Position numbers and translations under genes: made by a program. Below the pieces are notes generated by a model. The model searched no databases. It worked only from the letters and a program-made list of their open reading frames with translations, and had not been told where the DNA came from. A stretch of 64,000 bases of DNA from Duganella sp. 1224. Its GTDB lineage: Bacteria > Pseudomonadota > Gammaproteobacteria > Burkholderiales > Burkholderiaceae_D. The stretch covers positions 1,736,001-1,800,000 of the forward strand of contig NZ_JACBYS010000001.1 in NCBI RefSeq assembly GCF_013408245.1, written 5' to 3'. Of the stretch, positions 43,481 to 53,042 are shown in pieces (the first letter of the stretch is position 1; the number at the start of each line of letters is the position of its first letter).

Positions 43481-44176
43481 TCAGACTTGCGCGCGGCGAC
43501 GGCGCGCCGCCACGCCCACCAGGCCCAGGCCGGCCATCAGCAGCGACATGCTGGCCGGTTCCGGCACCGGCGCCGCGTTGGCGTAGGCGCCCTGCAGCAC
43601 GATCTCGTAGCTGTCGCCTTGGCCGCTGATGCTTTGCCAGCCGCTCAGCGCGCCGCCGCCGCCGGGGCCGACCGCCGCCACCTGGTCCTGGCCCAGCAGG
43701 CTGCCGAAGATCGCGCCGCCGGCGCTGACCGGGGTGTAGCCGGCGCCGGCGATGGCCAGGTAGTAGTAGCCGCTGGCGCCGACGGTCTGGGTGATGGTGA
43801 TGGTGGACTGCGCGCCGACGTTGGGGTCGTCGTCATTGGCCACCACGCCGTGGCCATGGCTGTCGAACAGGAACAGCGCGGTGTCGAAGTTGTTGGTGTA
43901 GATGCTGGACGCGGTGGTGGTGGCGCTGAAGGTGCTGCCGGCGTACAGGTACACGCGGAACAGGTCGGCGTAGTCGCTGGCGGAGCTGGTCAGCAGCGAG
44001 CCGCTGATGGCGGAGATGGCGCCGCTGCCGCTGAACTGCTGGGCCGAAGCGGTCAGCTGGCCGGCGTCGCCGCTCTCGCTGACGGCACCGGCGTGGGCGG
44101 CGCCGGCGGCCAGCGTCATCAGGGCGGCGCCCGCGAGCGCGCGCAAGGTTTGCTTGAAGTGGCACTGTTTGATCAT
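43481..44176 (-). CDS. PEP-CTERM sorting-domain protein
   Basis: A 231-aa exported protein. Signal peptide ends GAAHA; the C-terminus VPEPASMSLLMAGLGLVGVA followed by ARRRRAQV is a classic PEP-CTERM tail. The body is beta-rich and resembles the pre-peptidase-like (DVUA0089) exported domain: LFRVYLYAGSTFSATT, FDTALFLFDSHGHGVVANDD, GYYYLAIAG. It probably shares a transcript with the peptidase behind it. The 290-base gene-free stretch upstream (44177-44466) is AT-rich and holds its promoter and the left REP. Confidence 0.88.
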   Translation of the reverse strand: MIKQCHFKQTLRALAGAALMTLAAGAAHAGAVSESGDAGQLTASAQQFSGSGAISAISGSLLTSSASDYADLFRVYLYAGSTFSATTTASSIYTNNFDTALFLFDSHGHGVVANDDDPNVGAQSTITITQTVGASGYYYLAIAGAGYTPVSAGGAIFGSLLGQDQVAAVGPGGGGALSGWQSISGQGDSYEIVLQGAYANAAPVPEPASMSLLMAGLGLVGVAARRRRAQV

Positions 44177-44363
44177 CGTCGGGTCCTAGGGGAAGTTACA
44201 CTGCAATGGAAAAATCGTGACATATTTACATGTTTTCTATGCAATCAATTCTATCCTGAACCATTCCGAAAAATTGAAAATTATTCAAGAAAATTTATTT
44301 TGTCGCAAAAATCCCGACACCCTGGATTGCATATTGACAGGCGCAACGATTTATGAACCCCCG

Positions 44364-44390
44364 ACCGGGGTCAGTGCCGACATTCGGACA
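44364..44390 (+). repeat. Left REP flanking RAYT gene
   Basis: 27 bases from ACCGGGGTCAG to GACATTCGGACA, an exact inverted copy of 45306-45332. It lies 76 bases upstream of the transposase ATG. The GGGGTCAG core recurs in the palindrome at 2189-2218. Confidence 0.88.
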
Positions 44391-44466
44391 CGAGCTGGTC
44401 CTTAATAAATCCAGGCGGTTTGCGCCAGCGCACGGCTTGCGGCGTCAAGCAATCTAGACTGGCGGG

Positions 44467-45303
44467 ATGAGCCGACCTCTCCGACTACAGCTTCCGGGCG
44501 CGCTGTACCACGTCACCTCCCGCGGCGATCGCAAGATGCCGGTGTACGTCGATGACCGCGACCGTGTCATGTGGCTGGCCATTCTGGCCGAGGTCTGTGC
44601 ACGGCACAATTTTGTCATTCACGGCTTTTGCCAGATGACCAATCATTACCATATCGTCGTGGAGACGGTGGACGGCAATCTGGCGCGCGGGATGCAACAA
44701 CTCAACGGCGTCTACTCGCAGTACTTCAACCGCCGCCACGGACTGGTCGGCCACGTTTTTCAGGGACGCTACAAGGCCATCCTGGTTCAGCAAGACGTCT
44801 ACCTGATGGCAGTGGCGCGCTATGTGATCCTCAATCCTGTGCGCGCCGGCCTGGTGCGGTCGCCGGACGAGTGGCCGTGGAGCAGTTATCGCTATTGCGT
44901 CGGCGCCTCTACCGCCCCGACGTGGCTGGATGTCGCCACCACCCTGCTGGCGTTTTCTCCAGAAACGGCGGCGGCCATCGATGCCTATCGCCGCTTCGTG
45001 TTGGCCGGGATTGATGCCCCGAGCCCGCTGCTCCAGACCAGGCACCAGCTGATTCTCGGCGAGCAGCCGCTGCCCGCGGCTGCCCCGCCGCGGCAACCAC
45101 TATCGCTGCGTGCCGTCGCCAAGTCACAGCGCCGGGCGGTGGCGATGTCGCTGGCGGAATACCAACAACAGGCCACCAGCCGCGATCAGGCAATGAGCGA
45201 TGCCTATCACTCCACCGCCTACACCATGGAGCAGATCAGCGCGCATTTTGGCGTCTCCGCCAAAACCGTCAGCCGCGCCATCAAAAAACATCGCGCGCGA
45301 TGA
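44467..45303 (+). CDS. REP-associated tyrosine transposase (RAYT)
   Basis: A 278-aa Y1-type HUH protein of the IS200/IS605-related RAYT group, a domesticated enzyme that cuts single-stranded REP hairpins. The HUH motif is NHYHIVVE (His 60 and His 62), the catalytic Tyr is Tyr 86 or Tyr 83 in NGVYSQYFNRRHG, followed by HVFQGRYKAILV and RYVILNPVRAGLV, all typical. The C-terminus has an added helix-turn-helix (YTMEQISAHFGVSAKTVSRAIKK shortened here to its core ISAHFGVSAKTVSRA). Intact and flanked by perfect inverted REPs, so it may still act on REPs across the genome. Confidence 0.92.
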   Translation: MSRPLRLQLPGALYHVTSRGDRKMPVYVDDRDRVMWLAILAEVCARHNFVIHGFCQMTNHYHIVVETVDGNLARGMQQLNGVYSQYFNRRHGLVGHVFQGRYKAILVQQDVYLMAVARYVILNPVRAGLVRSPDEWPWSSYRYCVGASTAPTWLDVATTLLAFSPETAAAIDAYRRFVLAGIDAPSPLLQTRHQLILGEQPLPAAAPPRQPLSLRAVAKSQRRAVAMSLAEYQQQATSRDQAMSDAYHSTAYTMEQISAHFGVSAKTVSRAIKKHRAR

Positions 45304-45305
45304 AA

Positions 45306-45332
45306 TGTCCGAATGTCGGCACTGACCCCGGT
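45306..45332 (-). repeat. Right REP flanking RAYT gene
   Basis: Exact reverse complement of 44364-44390. It starts 2 bases after the RAYT stop and ends one base before the livF stop codon on the opposite strand, so it also forms the 3' end of the liv transcript. Confidence 0.88.
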
Positions 45333-45333
45333 G

Positions 45334-46056
<723 letters not shown>

Positions 46057-46068
46057 GGCATGTCCTTG

Positions 46069-48021
46069 TCAGTGGGGGGCCGGCGCCGTCGCGCCGCCGT
46101 GCTCGGCGCCGCTGCCGCCCAGGTACGCTTCGATCACCTTGGGGTCGCTTTGCACGGCGGCCGGCTGGCCTTCGGCGATCTTTTGGCCGAAGTCGAGCAC
46201 CGTGACGGTGTCGGACAGGGCCATCACCACGTCCATGTGGTGTTCGATCAGGATGATGGTGATGCCGTGCTCGCGGATTTTGCGGATGATGGCCATCAGT
46301 TCCTTGATGTCGGGCGCGGTCAGGCCGGCGGCCGGTTCGTCCAGCAGCAGCAGGCGCGGGTTGAGGCCGAGCGCGCGGCCGATTTCCAGCAGCCGCTGTT
46401 TGCCGTACGGCAGGTTGCGGGCCTCCTCGTCGGCCAGGTCGGCCAGGCCGACGAAGGCCAGGATGCTGGCGGCGCGCTCACGCGCGGCCTGTTCCTCGCG
46501 CCGCTGGCGCGGCGTGCGCAGCATCACGTCCAGCACGCTGGCGCGGAAGCTGTGGTGCAGGCCGACCAGCACGTTTTCGGTGGCGCTCATTTCGCCAAAC
46601 AGCTGGACGTTCTGGAAGGTGCGGGCCACGCCGCCCAGCGCGATCTGCGCCGGCGTGCGGCCGGAGATGACGGCGCCGTCAAAGGTGACCCGCCCGGCGG
46701 TGGGCGTGTAGATGCCGGTCAGCACGTTCATCATGGTGCTTTTGCCGGAGCCGTTGGGACCGATCAGGCCATGCACCGCGCCCTGGCGCACGCGCAGGTC
46801 GACCTGGTTGAGCGCTTTCAGGCCGCCGAACTGCATCAGGATCTGGCCGGCGTCGAGCAGCGGCGCGCCGGCCTGGCCGGCGGCGACGCGCGGGAACGGT
46901 GCGGTGGCGCCGGCCGCCGCCAGCGCCGGCGCCGGGCGGCGCGCCCGGCCCAGCAGCCCCTGCAGGTAGCCGACGATGCCATCCTGCAGGTAGTAGACGA
47001 CAAACAGCGTCATCAGGCCGAAGATGGTCAGCCGCCAGTCGACGATGTTTTCCAGCTTGAACGAGAAGGCGGCCATGCCGAGCGTGGCCAGCAGCGGCAC
47101 GGCGACGCCGCGCGGCGTGGCGCGCCGGCGGGCGATGGCCAGCGCGGCGCCCAGCACGCCCAGCGCGGCGGCGCCAACGGCGATCTGGCGGAACAGCGCG
47201 ATGTCGGCCAGCAGGCTGGGCAGCATGACCACGATCAGCGCGCCGATCAGCGCGCCCGAGCGGGTCTTGCGCCCGCCCATGATGACCGCCAGCAGGAACA
47301 AGATGGTCAGCTCGAAGCTGTAGCTGCTGGGGTTGATGTATTCCTCGGAGTAGGCGTACAGGCTGCCGGCCAGGCCGGCGAAGCCGGCGCTGAGGATGAA
47401 GGCGTACACCTTGTAGCGGTAGACCGACACGCCCATGCAGTCGGAGGCGATCGGGCTGTCGCGCAGCGCCTCGAAGGCGCGCCCCAGGTGGGACTTGAGG
47501 ATGCGGTGCACCACCAGCAGCGACAGCACCAGCAGCGCCGCCACCAGGTAGTAGTACTGCACCTCGCTCAGCCTGGCGCCGGCCACGACCGGCTTGGCGA
47601 TCTTGAGGCCCATCGGCCCTTCGGTGAGGAAGGTCATTTCGTTGATCAGGATCTGGATGATGGTGCCGAAGGCCAGCGTGACCATCGCCAGGTAGGGGCC
47701 GGTGACGCGCAGCGCCGGCAGCGCCAGCAGCGCGCCGAACAGCGCGGCGGCCGCCACGCTGGCGGGCAGGGCCAGCCAGAACGGCGCGCCCAGCTTGGCC
47801 ACCAGCACGCCGGTGGCGTAGGAGCCGATGCCGAACAGGCCGGCGTGGCCGAGCGACACCTGGCCGGTGTAGCCGACCACGATGTCGAGGCCGAACAGCA
47901 GGATGGCGTAGATCAGGATGGTTTCCAGCAGGTGGATGTAGTACGGGTTGGGCAGCAGCACCGGGTACAGCGCCAGCAGCGCCAGCCCGGCCACGCTGGC
48001 CGCGACAATCGTCTTGTTCAT
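46069..48021 (-). CDS. Fused ABC permease-ATPase (LivM-LivG)
   Basis: A 650-aa fusion of two components usually made separately. Residues 1-345 are the LivM permease with about ten membrane segments and the signature GYTGQVSLGHAGLFGIGSYA. After a linker rich in Ala/Pro (RRPAPALAAAGATAPFPR), residues 385-650 are LivG: Walker A GPNGSGKST (near residue 418), signature region NLPYGKQRLLEIGRAL, Walker B LLLLDEPAAGL, end DPKVIEAYLGG. The frame is open without stop or shift across the join. Known in some betaproteobacteria. It lies 3 bases after livH. Confidence 0.93.
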   Translation of the reverse strand: MNKTIVAASVAGLALLALYPVLLPNPYYIHLLETILIYAILLFGLDIVVGYTGQVSLGHAGLFGIGSYATGVLVAKLGAPFWLALPASVAAAALFGALLALPALRVTGPYLAMVTLAFGTIIQILINEMTFLTEGPMGLKIAKPVVAGARLSEVQYYYLVAALLVLSLLVVHRILKSHLGRAFEALRDSPIASDCMGVSVYRYKVYAFILSAGFAGLAGSLYAYSEEYINPSSYSFELTILFLLAVIMGGRKTRSGALIGALIVVMLPSLLADIALFRQIAVGAAALGVLGAALAIARRRATPRGVAVPLLATLGMAAFSFKLENIVDWRLTIFGLMTLFVVYYLQDGIVGYLQGLLGRARRPAPALAAAGATAPFPRVAAGQAGAPLLDAGQILMQFGGLKALNQVDLRVRQGAVHGLIGPNGSGKSTMMNVLTGIYTPTAGRVTFDGAVISGRTPAQIALGGVARTFQNVQLFGEMSATENVLVGLHHSFRASVLDVMLRTPRQRREEQAARERAASILAFVGLADLADEEARNLPYGKQRLLEIGRALGLNPRLLLLDEPAAGLTAPDIKELMAIIRKIREHGITIILIEHHMDVVMALSDTVTVLDFGQKIAEGQPAAVQSDPKVIEAYLGGSGAEHGGATAPAPH

Positions 48022-48024
48022 GGG

Positions 48025-48915
48025 TCAGACCTTTTTGATGGCGGCTTTGCCGAACAGGCCGGAGGGCTTGACGGCCAGCACCAGCAGCAATAGCAGCAGG
48101 CCCGGCACGTCCTTGTAGCCGGTCGAGATGTAGTAGCCGGCGGTGGTTTCGGCGATGCCCAGGATCAGGCCGCCGACGATGGCGCCGACGCCCGAGGTCA
48201 GGCCGCCGATGATGGCCACGGCGAAGGCCTTGAGGCCGAGCGAGGCGCCCATGGTGGCGCCGGTCAGCGTCAGCGGCGCCACCAGCACGCCGGCGAACGC
48301 GGCCACGGCGGACGACAGCGCGTACGAGAAGGTGATCACGGCGCCGGTGTTGATGCCCATCAGGCCGGCGGCGTCGCGGTCGTTGGCGGTGGCCACCACT
48401 GCCTTGCCGTAGATCGACTTGCGGTTGAACAGTTCCACCGCGGCCATGATGGCCAGCGCGCCCAGCACCACCGCCACCTGCATCGGCTGGACGTTGGCGC
48501 CGAACAGCTCGATCGGCGCCGACGACAGCGGCGACGGGAAGGTCAGGTCGTCCTTGCCCCAGATGTTTTCGGCGACGTTCTTGAAGATGATGGCCAGCGC
48601 GATGGTCGACATGATCCAGCCGAATTCGGACTTGATCTTGATCGCCGGGCGCACGCCGATCCATTCGACCAGCATGCCTTGCAGCGCGCCGAACACCATC
48701 ACCAGCGGGATCATCAGCAGGTAGCCCAGGTAGGGGCCGCCGTGGATGGTGCCGACCAGGCTGAGGCCGACCAGCGCGCCCAGCATCAGCGATTCGCCCT
48801 GGCCGAAATTCAGCGTGCCGGAGGTGGCGAAGGTGAGCTGGTAGCCAAAGGCGATCACCGCGTAGATCATGCCCAGCGCGATGCCGCTGAACACCAGTTG
48901 CAACAGGATTTCCAT
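48025..48915 (-). CDS. livH: Branched-chain amino acid ABC transporter permease
   Basis: A 296-aa LivH permease with about eight membrane segments: start LVFSGIALGMIYAVIAFGYQ, the LivH signature TSGTLNFGQGESLMLGA, and SLGLKAFAVAIIGGLTSGVGA near the C-terminus. Start is ATG 48915 after AAAGGGA; open frame upstream runs into the GC-rich tandem repeat and is not likely coding. Confidence 0.95.
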   Translation of the reverse strand: MEILLQLVFSGIALGMIYAVIAFGYQLTFATSGTLNFGQGESLMLGALVGLSLVGTIHGGPYLGYLLMIPLVMVFGALQGMLVEWIGVRPAIKIKSEFGWIMSTIALAIIFKNVAENIWGKDDLTFPSPLSSAPIELFGANVQPMQVAVVLGALAIMAAVELFNRKSIYGKAVVATANDRDAAGLMGINTGAVITFSYALSSAVAAFAGVLVAPLTLTGATMGASLGLKAFAVAIIGGLTSGVGAIVGGLILGIAETTAGYYISTGYKDVPGLLLLLLVLAVKPSGLFGKAAIKKV

Positions 48916-48984
48916 GCGTGGTCCCTTTGCGACAGACGACGAGAAAGCGAACAAGACAGCCGTGGCCGCCGCGCGGCCGGCCAC

Positions 48985-49039
48985 GGGCGACCGGCGGCGG
49001 GCGACCGGCGGCGGGCAGCGGCAGCGGGCGGCCGGCGGC
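48985..49039. repeat. 14-bp GC-rich tandem repeat between livK and livH
   Basis: Four units: GGGCGACCGGCGGC twice, then a 13-base variant GGGCAGCGGCAGC, then GGGCGGCCGGCGGC. It fills most of the 137-base gap between the two genes and would give the mRNA a very stable structured spacer. Confidence 0.85.
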
Positions 49040-49052
49040 AGCGCGGCGCGCC

Positions 49053-50210
49053 TTATTTGGCCAGCACCACCTTGCCGTCGCGCACTTCGCCAAAGACGGT
49101 GGTCTGGGCGTTGATGGCCTCGTGGTCGTCCTTGCTGTAGGGCTTGTCGTAGGTGGTGACCACGCCGTCCACCTTCTCGCTCAGGTTTTCCAGCGCGGCC
49201 TTGATTTTCGGGCCGTCGGTGCTGCCGGCCTGGCGGATGGCGGCGGCCAGCAGGTAGACCGAGTCGTAGCCCTGCGCGGCCGACACCGGCGACGGCATCC
49301 GCCCCTGCGGCGGGTTGTAGGCCTTGAGGTAGGCGTCGATGAAGGCCTTGCGCTTGGGCGTGTCGGGCGCCTGGATGAAGGTCTGCGGCATGCGGGTACC
49401 GTTGCCGTTCTTGCCGGCGTTGTCGATGAAGTTGGCCATCGACAGGGTCCAGCTGCCGATCAGCGGCACTTTCCAGTTGAGTTTTTCCATGCCGTTGGCG
49501 ATCTGCGCCAGCTCGGGGCCGATGCCGTAGGTCAGCACCACCTCGGCGCCGGCCTGCTTGGCCTTGAGCAGCTGGGCGGTCATGTCGACGTCCTTGATGT
49601 TGTATTTTTCAACCGCCACCGCCTTCATGCCGCGCGATGCCAGCACTTTTTCCAGGTCCTCGCGGCCCAGCTGGCCGTAATTGGTGGAGTCGGCCAGGAT
49701 GGCCAGCTTCTTGAACTTGCGGTGGTCGACCGCCTCCTTGATGATCATCTGCGACTGGATCTGGTCGTTGGCGGAGTTGCGGAAGATGTAGTTCTCCGGC
49801 TGGTCGGCGAACTGCCGGGTGATGATGGAGCCGGTGGCCACGTTGTTCATCACCGGGATCTTGGCGTCCTGGTAGAAGCGCTGCGAGGCCAGCGCCACGC
49901 CGGTGTTGATGTAGCCGACCGTGGCCACCACCTTTTCCTTGTTGATCAGTTCCTGGGCGATCTGCACGCCGCGCTCGGGCTTGGCCTCGTCGTCGCGCTC
50001 GATCAGCTGGATCGGGCGGCCGAGGATGCCGCCCTTGGCGTTGATGTCGGCCACCGCCAGCTTGACGCCGTCGCGCATCGACACGCCCATCGGCGCCGAG
50101 CCGCCGGTGAACGGGCCGGCCACGCCGATCTTGATGGGGTCCGCCGCCAGCGCGGATGCCGAGAAACCGAGTGCCACGCCCGCCATCAGCAGGTTCAACT
50201 TGAAGTTCAT
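49053..50210 (-). CDS. livK: ABC transporter periplasmic binding protein (LivK type)
   Basis: Periplasmic binding protein of the importer encoded behind it. 385 aa from ATG 50210 (GGAG upstream): signal peptide MAGVALGFSASALAA, then PIKIGVAGPFTGGSAPMG, the N-lobe core GGILGRPIQLIERDDEAKPE, VVATVGYINTGVALAS, and C-lobe VYLLAAAIRQAGSTDG. The ligand-binding residues cannot be assigned to one amino acid by eye. First gene of the operon livK-livH-livMG-livF. Confidence 0.94.
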   Translation of the reverse strand: MNFKLNLLMAGVALGFSASALAADPIKIGVAGPFTGGSAPMGVSMRDGVKLAVADINAKGGILGRPIQLIERDDEAKPERGVQIAQELINKEKVVATVGYINTGVALASQRFYQDAKIPVMNNVATGSIITRQFADQPENYIFRNSANDQIQSQMIIKEAVDHRKFKKLAILADSTNYGQLGREDLEKVLASRGMKAVAVEKYNIKDVDMTAQLLKAKQAGAEVVLTYGIGPELAQIANGMEKLNWKVPLIGSWTLSMANFIDNAGKNGNGTRMPQTFIQAPDTPKRKAFIDAYLKAYNPPQGRMPSPVSAAQGYDSVYLLAAAIRQAGSTDGPKIKAALENLSEKVDGVVTTYDKPYSKDDHEAINAQTTVFGEVRDGKVVLAK

Positions 50211-50279
50211 GTCGCATCTCCTGTTATACAACGTTTTTTATCGTAGTCGTACGCTGGAAAATCGCCCCATCGGGAACCG

Positions 50280-50285
50280 ATTGTA
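50280..50285 (-). promoter_or_regulatory. Possible -10 of liv operon promoter
   Basis: TACAAT on the minus strand, 70 bases upstream of the livK start. No clear -35. A second AT-rich candidate (TATAAC near 50224) is too close to the start codon. The 137-base gap 50211-50347 holds nothing else. Confidence 0.3.
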
Positions 50286-50347
50286 GGGGAGGACTTCAAC
50301 AGGGGCAACAGATAGATGTGCGGCGTCGCAACAAGCGCGGCGCCGGC

Positions 50348-50938
50348 CTACATGCCGGGCGTGGCTTGCTTGAGGGCGCGCTGGGCGAAGCGCAGCTGGG
50401 TTTCGGCCAGCGCCTCGTTGCGCTCGAAGCCCATGGAGCCGTCGCGCAGGCCGATGGCCATGGTCATCACTGCTTCCGGGTAGTCGAGGTCGGCGGCTTT
50501 TTCGATCCAGCGGCGCGCGGCCTGCTCGTCGCGCGGCACGCCCTCGCCGGCCAGGTAGAGCTTGGCCAGCGCGTACATCGCGGCCGGGTTCTGGCGGCTG
50601 GCGGCAAACCGCAGCCAGTGGGCGGCGGCTTGCATGTCGCGCGCGACCGCCATGCCGCTCTGGTACATCATGCCGAGGTAGTAGGCGGCCTGCGGATCGC
50701 CGCGCTGGGCGGCACCGCGGAACAGCTGGAGGGCGCGCGCCGGGTCGGCCGCCACCCGCTCGCTGCCGCGCAGGTACAGCCGCCCCTCCTCCACCGGCCC
50801 GGCCGCCGCGTGGCCGGACGCGATGGCGCCGGCCAGCGCCAGGCAGGCGGCGAGGCTGACGGCGAGATTCGCGCTGGCGTGACGGGCGGCAGCGCGGGCG
50901 TGACCGACGGCGGCGCGGGCGTGGCGGACGGCGCTCAT
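50348..50938 (-). CDS. Sel1-repeat (TPR-like) exported protein
   Basis: A 196-aa protein. A basic N-region with repeated HARAA leads to a signal peptide (LAVSLAACLALAGAIASGHAA). The mature part has three to four Sel1 repeats: DPARALQLFRGAAQRGDPQA, AYYLGMMYQSGMAVARD, AMYALAKLYLAGEGVPRDE, RRWIEKAADLDYPEAV. Such proteins mediate protein contacts in the periplasm. Its ATG overlaps the cpdB stop (ATGA), so the two are coupled. Confidence 0.85.
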   Translation of the reverse strand: MSAVRHARAAVGHARAAARHASANLAVSLAACLALAGAIASGHAAAGPVEEGRLYLRGSERVAADPARALQLFRGAAQRGDPQAAYYLGMMYQSGMAVARDMQAAAHWLRFAASRQNPAAMYALAKLYLAGEGVPRDEQAARRWIEKAADLDYPEAVMTMAIGLRDGSMGFERNEALAETQLRFAQRALKQATPGM

Positions 50939-52959
50939 TGGCTGAGGTCGATGGCGTAGAGGGCGTAGCCCTTGCCGCCGCCGTCGTCGGCCTGCAGCTG
51001 GCGGATGTTGGTCAGACCGGCGGCGTGCGCCAGCGCCAGCATGTTGGGCGCGGTGTGGAACACCACCGGGCCGCGCACCGTGACCGGGGCGAAGCGCCAG
51101 CTGCGCGCGGCGCCGTTGCGGGCGCGCGTCAGCTGGCCGGTCTGTTTGATGTAGGCGATCAGCACGTCGCGGCTGGCGTCCGGCGCGGCGATCACGGTGC
51201 GGCTGCCATCGAGGCCGGGGAAGCCGCCGCCGCCGCTGGCGCGGTAGTTGTTGGTGGCGACCAGGAATTCCTGCGTCGGCGCCAGCGGCGCGCCGCGGTA
51301 TTGCAGGTTGACGATGCGCTGGCCGACCGGCCGGGTGACGTCGATCTGGTAGCGCACGTCGGCGCTGGTCAGCATGTCGAAGTTGAAGCCGGCAAAGGCG
51401 GTGTTGATCAGTTCCTGCGGCGCGCTGGTGGCGGGGTCGATGCGGCGGAAGCGTTCGGCCGATTTTTCCAGCCAGGCCTTGAGCTGGGCGCCGTTGAGTT
51501 TGACGGCGTGCAGCGCGTTCGGGTACAGGTACAGGTCGGCGGCGTTGTTGAGCGCCACCGCGCCGGGCGCGACGTCGGTGTAGTCGGCCACGCCGGCGGC
51601 GCCGGTCTTGAACGGCGAGGCCATCGACAGCACCGGCAGCGCCGCGTACTGCGGCAGGTTGGCGCGCACGTAGTCGCGCACGTAGGCGGTCTGGGCCTGG
51701 TTGACCAGTTCGATGGCGCTGATGTCGCCGACGTCGGCGAAGTAGCTGCTCATGCGAAAGTCGCTGCTGCCGAGCGGCGTGCGCACGTAGCGCAGAGTGG
51801 CGGCGTGCTCGCTGGCCACCAGCGCGGCGATGGCCGGGTCGGCGGCCACGTAGCTGCCGTCGGCCTGCCTGGTGGGGCGCGCCTCGACCGTGGTGCGGCT
51901 GCGGTCGACCGTCCAGCGCCGGCCGTCGTAGGTCAGGTGCAGGCCGATGACGCCGAGGTGCTTGCCCCACAGGTTGGCCATCACGGCCGGCACGCCGTGG
52001 ATCGTGCCGCGGGTCTTGTCGACGCCGGGCAGGTTGAAGCCGGGGCGCTGGCTGGCGGCGTCGGGGAATGGCAGGTGTTCGTGGCCGATCAGCAGCGCGT
52101 CGATGCCGGGCACCTGCGCCAGGTAGTAGTTGGCATTTTCCATCTGCGGCGTGTACGGGGCGCCGTCGATGCCGCCGTGCGCGACGGCGACGATCAGGTC
52201 GGCGCCCTCGGCGCGCATGCGCGGCAGGTATTTTTCGGCCGTTTCGCGCACGCCCTCGGCGTAGACCTTGCCGGCCAGCCAGTGCTTGTCCCAGGCCAGC
52301 ACGCCGGGCGGCGTGAAGCCGATGACGCCGATTTTCAGCGTGGCGCGCAGCGCTTTGCCGTCCGGGCCGCTGGCGAGGATCTGACGCGTCAGGATGCGGT
52401 AGGGGGCGAACAGCGGCTGGCGCGTGCGGGCGCTGTAGAGGTTGGCCAGCACGATGGGGAAGTCGGGGCCGGCGCAGCGCGGGGCGTCGGCGGGCACGCC
52501 GTCGACGTCGAAGTGGCTGGCGGTGACCTGGTTCAGGTAGGCCAGGCCGTAGTTGAATTCGTGGTTGCCGACGCCGGCGATGTCGACCTTCAGCTGGTTC
52601 ATGGCCTTGTAGATGGCCAGCGTGTCGGCGCAGGCCAGCGGCTGCACCAGCGCCTGGTAGTCGGCCAGGGCGGTGCCTTGCAGGGCGTCGCCGTTGTCGA
52701 TCAGCAGGTTGTTGGGGTACTCGGCGCGCGCCTGCTTGATCAGGGTGGCGGTGCGTTCGAGGCCGAGCGCGGGATCGGGCTGCAGCTTGTAGTAGTCGTA
52801 GCTGAGGACGTTGGCGTGCAGGTCGGTGGTTTCCAGCAGCGCCAGCGTGGCTTGCGTGCCGGGGCGTGGGCCGTCGCCGTCGCCAGCGACGTGCGGGAGG
52901 CCGGCGCAGGCGGTCAGCAGCAGGGGCACGGCGAGGTGGGCAAGGCGCATGGTCGGCAT
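50935..52959 (-). CDS. cpdB: 2',3'-cyclic-nucleotide 2'-phosphodiesterase/3'-nucleotidase
   Basis: A 674-aa exported enzyme that salvages nucleotides in the periplasm. The N-terminal signal ends LLLTAC, a lipobox-like site. Metallophosphatase domain: ETTDLHANVLSYDYYK, LIDNGDALQGT, GVGNHEFNYGL, VAVAHGGID, LIGHEHLPFP. The C-terminal 5'-nucleotidase domain has the substrate-binding motif VATNNYRASGGGGFPG. Start is ATG 52959 or ATG 52950; neither has a good ribosome site. Confidence 0.9.
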   Translation of the reverse strand: MPTMRLAHLAVPLLLTACAGLPHVAGDGDGPRPGTQATLALLETTDLHANVLSYDYYKLQPDPALGLERTATLIKQARAEYPNNLLIDNGDALQGTALADYQALVQPLACADTLAIYKAMNQLKVDIAGVGNHEFNYGLAYLNQVTASHFDVDGVPADAPRCAGPDFPIVLANLYSARTRQPLFAPYRILTRQILASGPDGKALRATLKIGVIGFTPPGVLAWDKHWLAGKVYAEGVRETAEKYLPRMRAEGADLIVAVAHGGIDGAPYTPQMENANYYLAQVPGIDALLIGHEHLPFPDAASQRPGFNLPGVDKTRGTIHGVPAVMANLWGKHLGVIGLHLTYDGRRWTVDRSRTTVEARPTRQADGSYVAADPAIAALVASEHAATLRYVRTPLGSSDFRMSSYFADVGDISAIELVNQAQTAYVRDYVRANLPQYAALPVLSMASPFKTGAAGVADYTDVAPGAVALNNAADLYLYPNALHAVKLNGAQLKAWLEKSAERFRRIDPATSAPQELINTAFAGFNFDMLTSADVRYQIDVTRPVGQRIVNLQYRGAPLAPTQEFLVATNNYRASGGGGFPGLDGSRTVIAAPDASRDVLIAYIKQTGQLTRARNGAARSWRFAPVTVRGPVVFHTAPNMLALAHAAGLTNIRQLQADDGGGKGYALYAIDLSQ

Positions 52960-53042
52960 CGGGTAGTCACGGGCAGCGGCTATTCTAGCCGGTTTCGGCC
53001 GCTTTTTGTGGCCAAAATGGCAGTATTGCCGCGCGGCGGCGG

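Noticed and set aside
41420..44356. 978-codon plus-strand frame over the peptidase and PEP-CTERM genes
   Set aside because: Antisense shadow with low-complexity Gly/Ala/Val content; the terminator and signal peptides support the minus-strand genes.
44217..44405. 62-codon frame upstream of the transposase
   Set aside because: AT-rich promoter region, no ribosome site, runs into the left REP.
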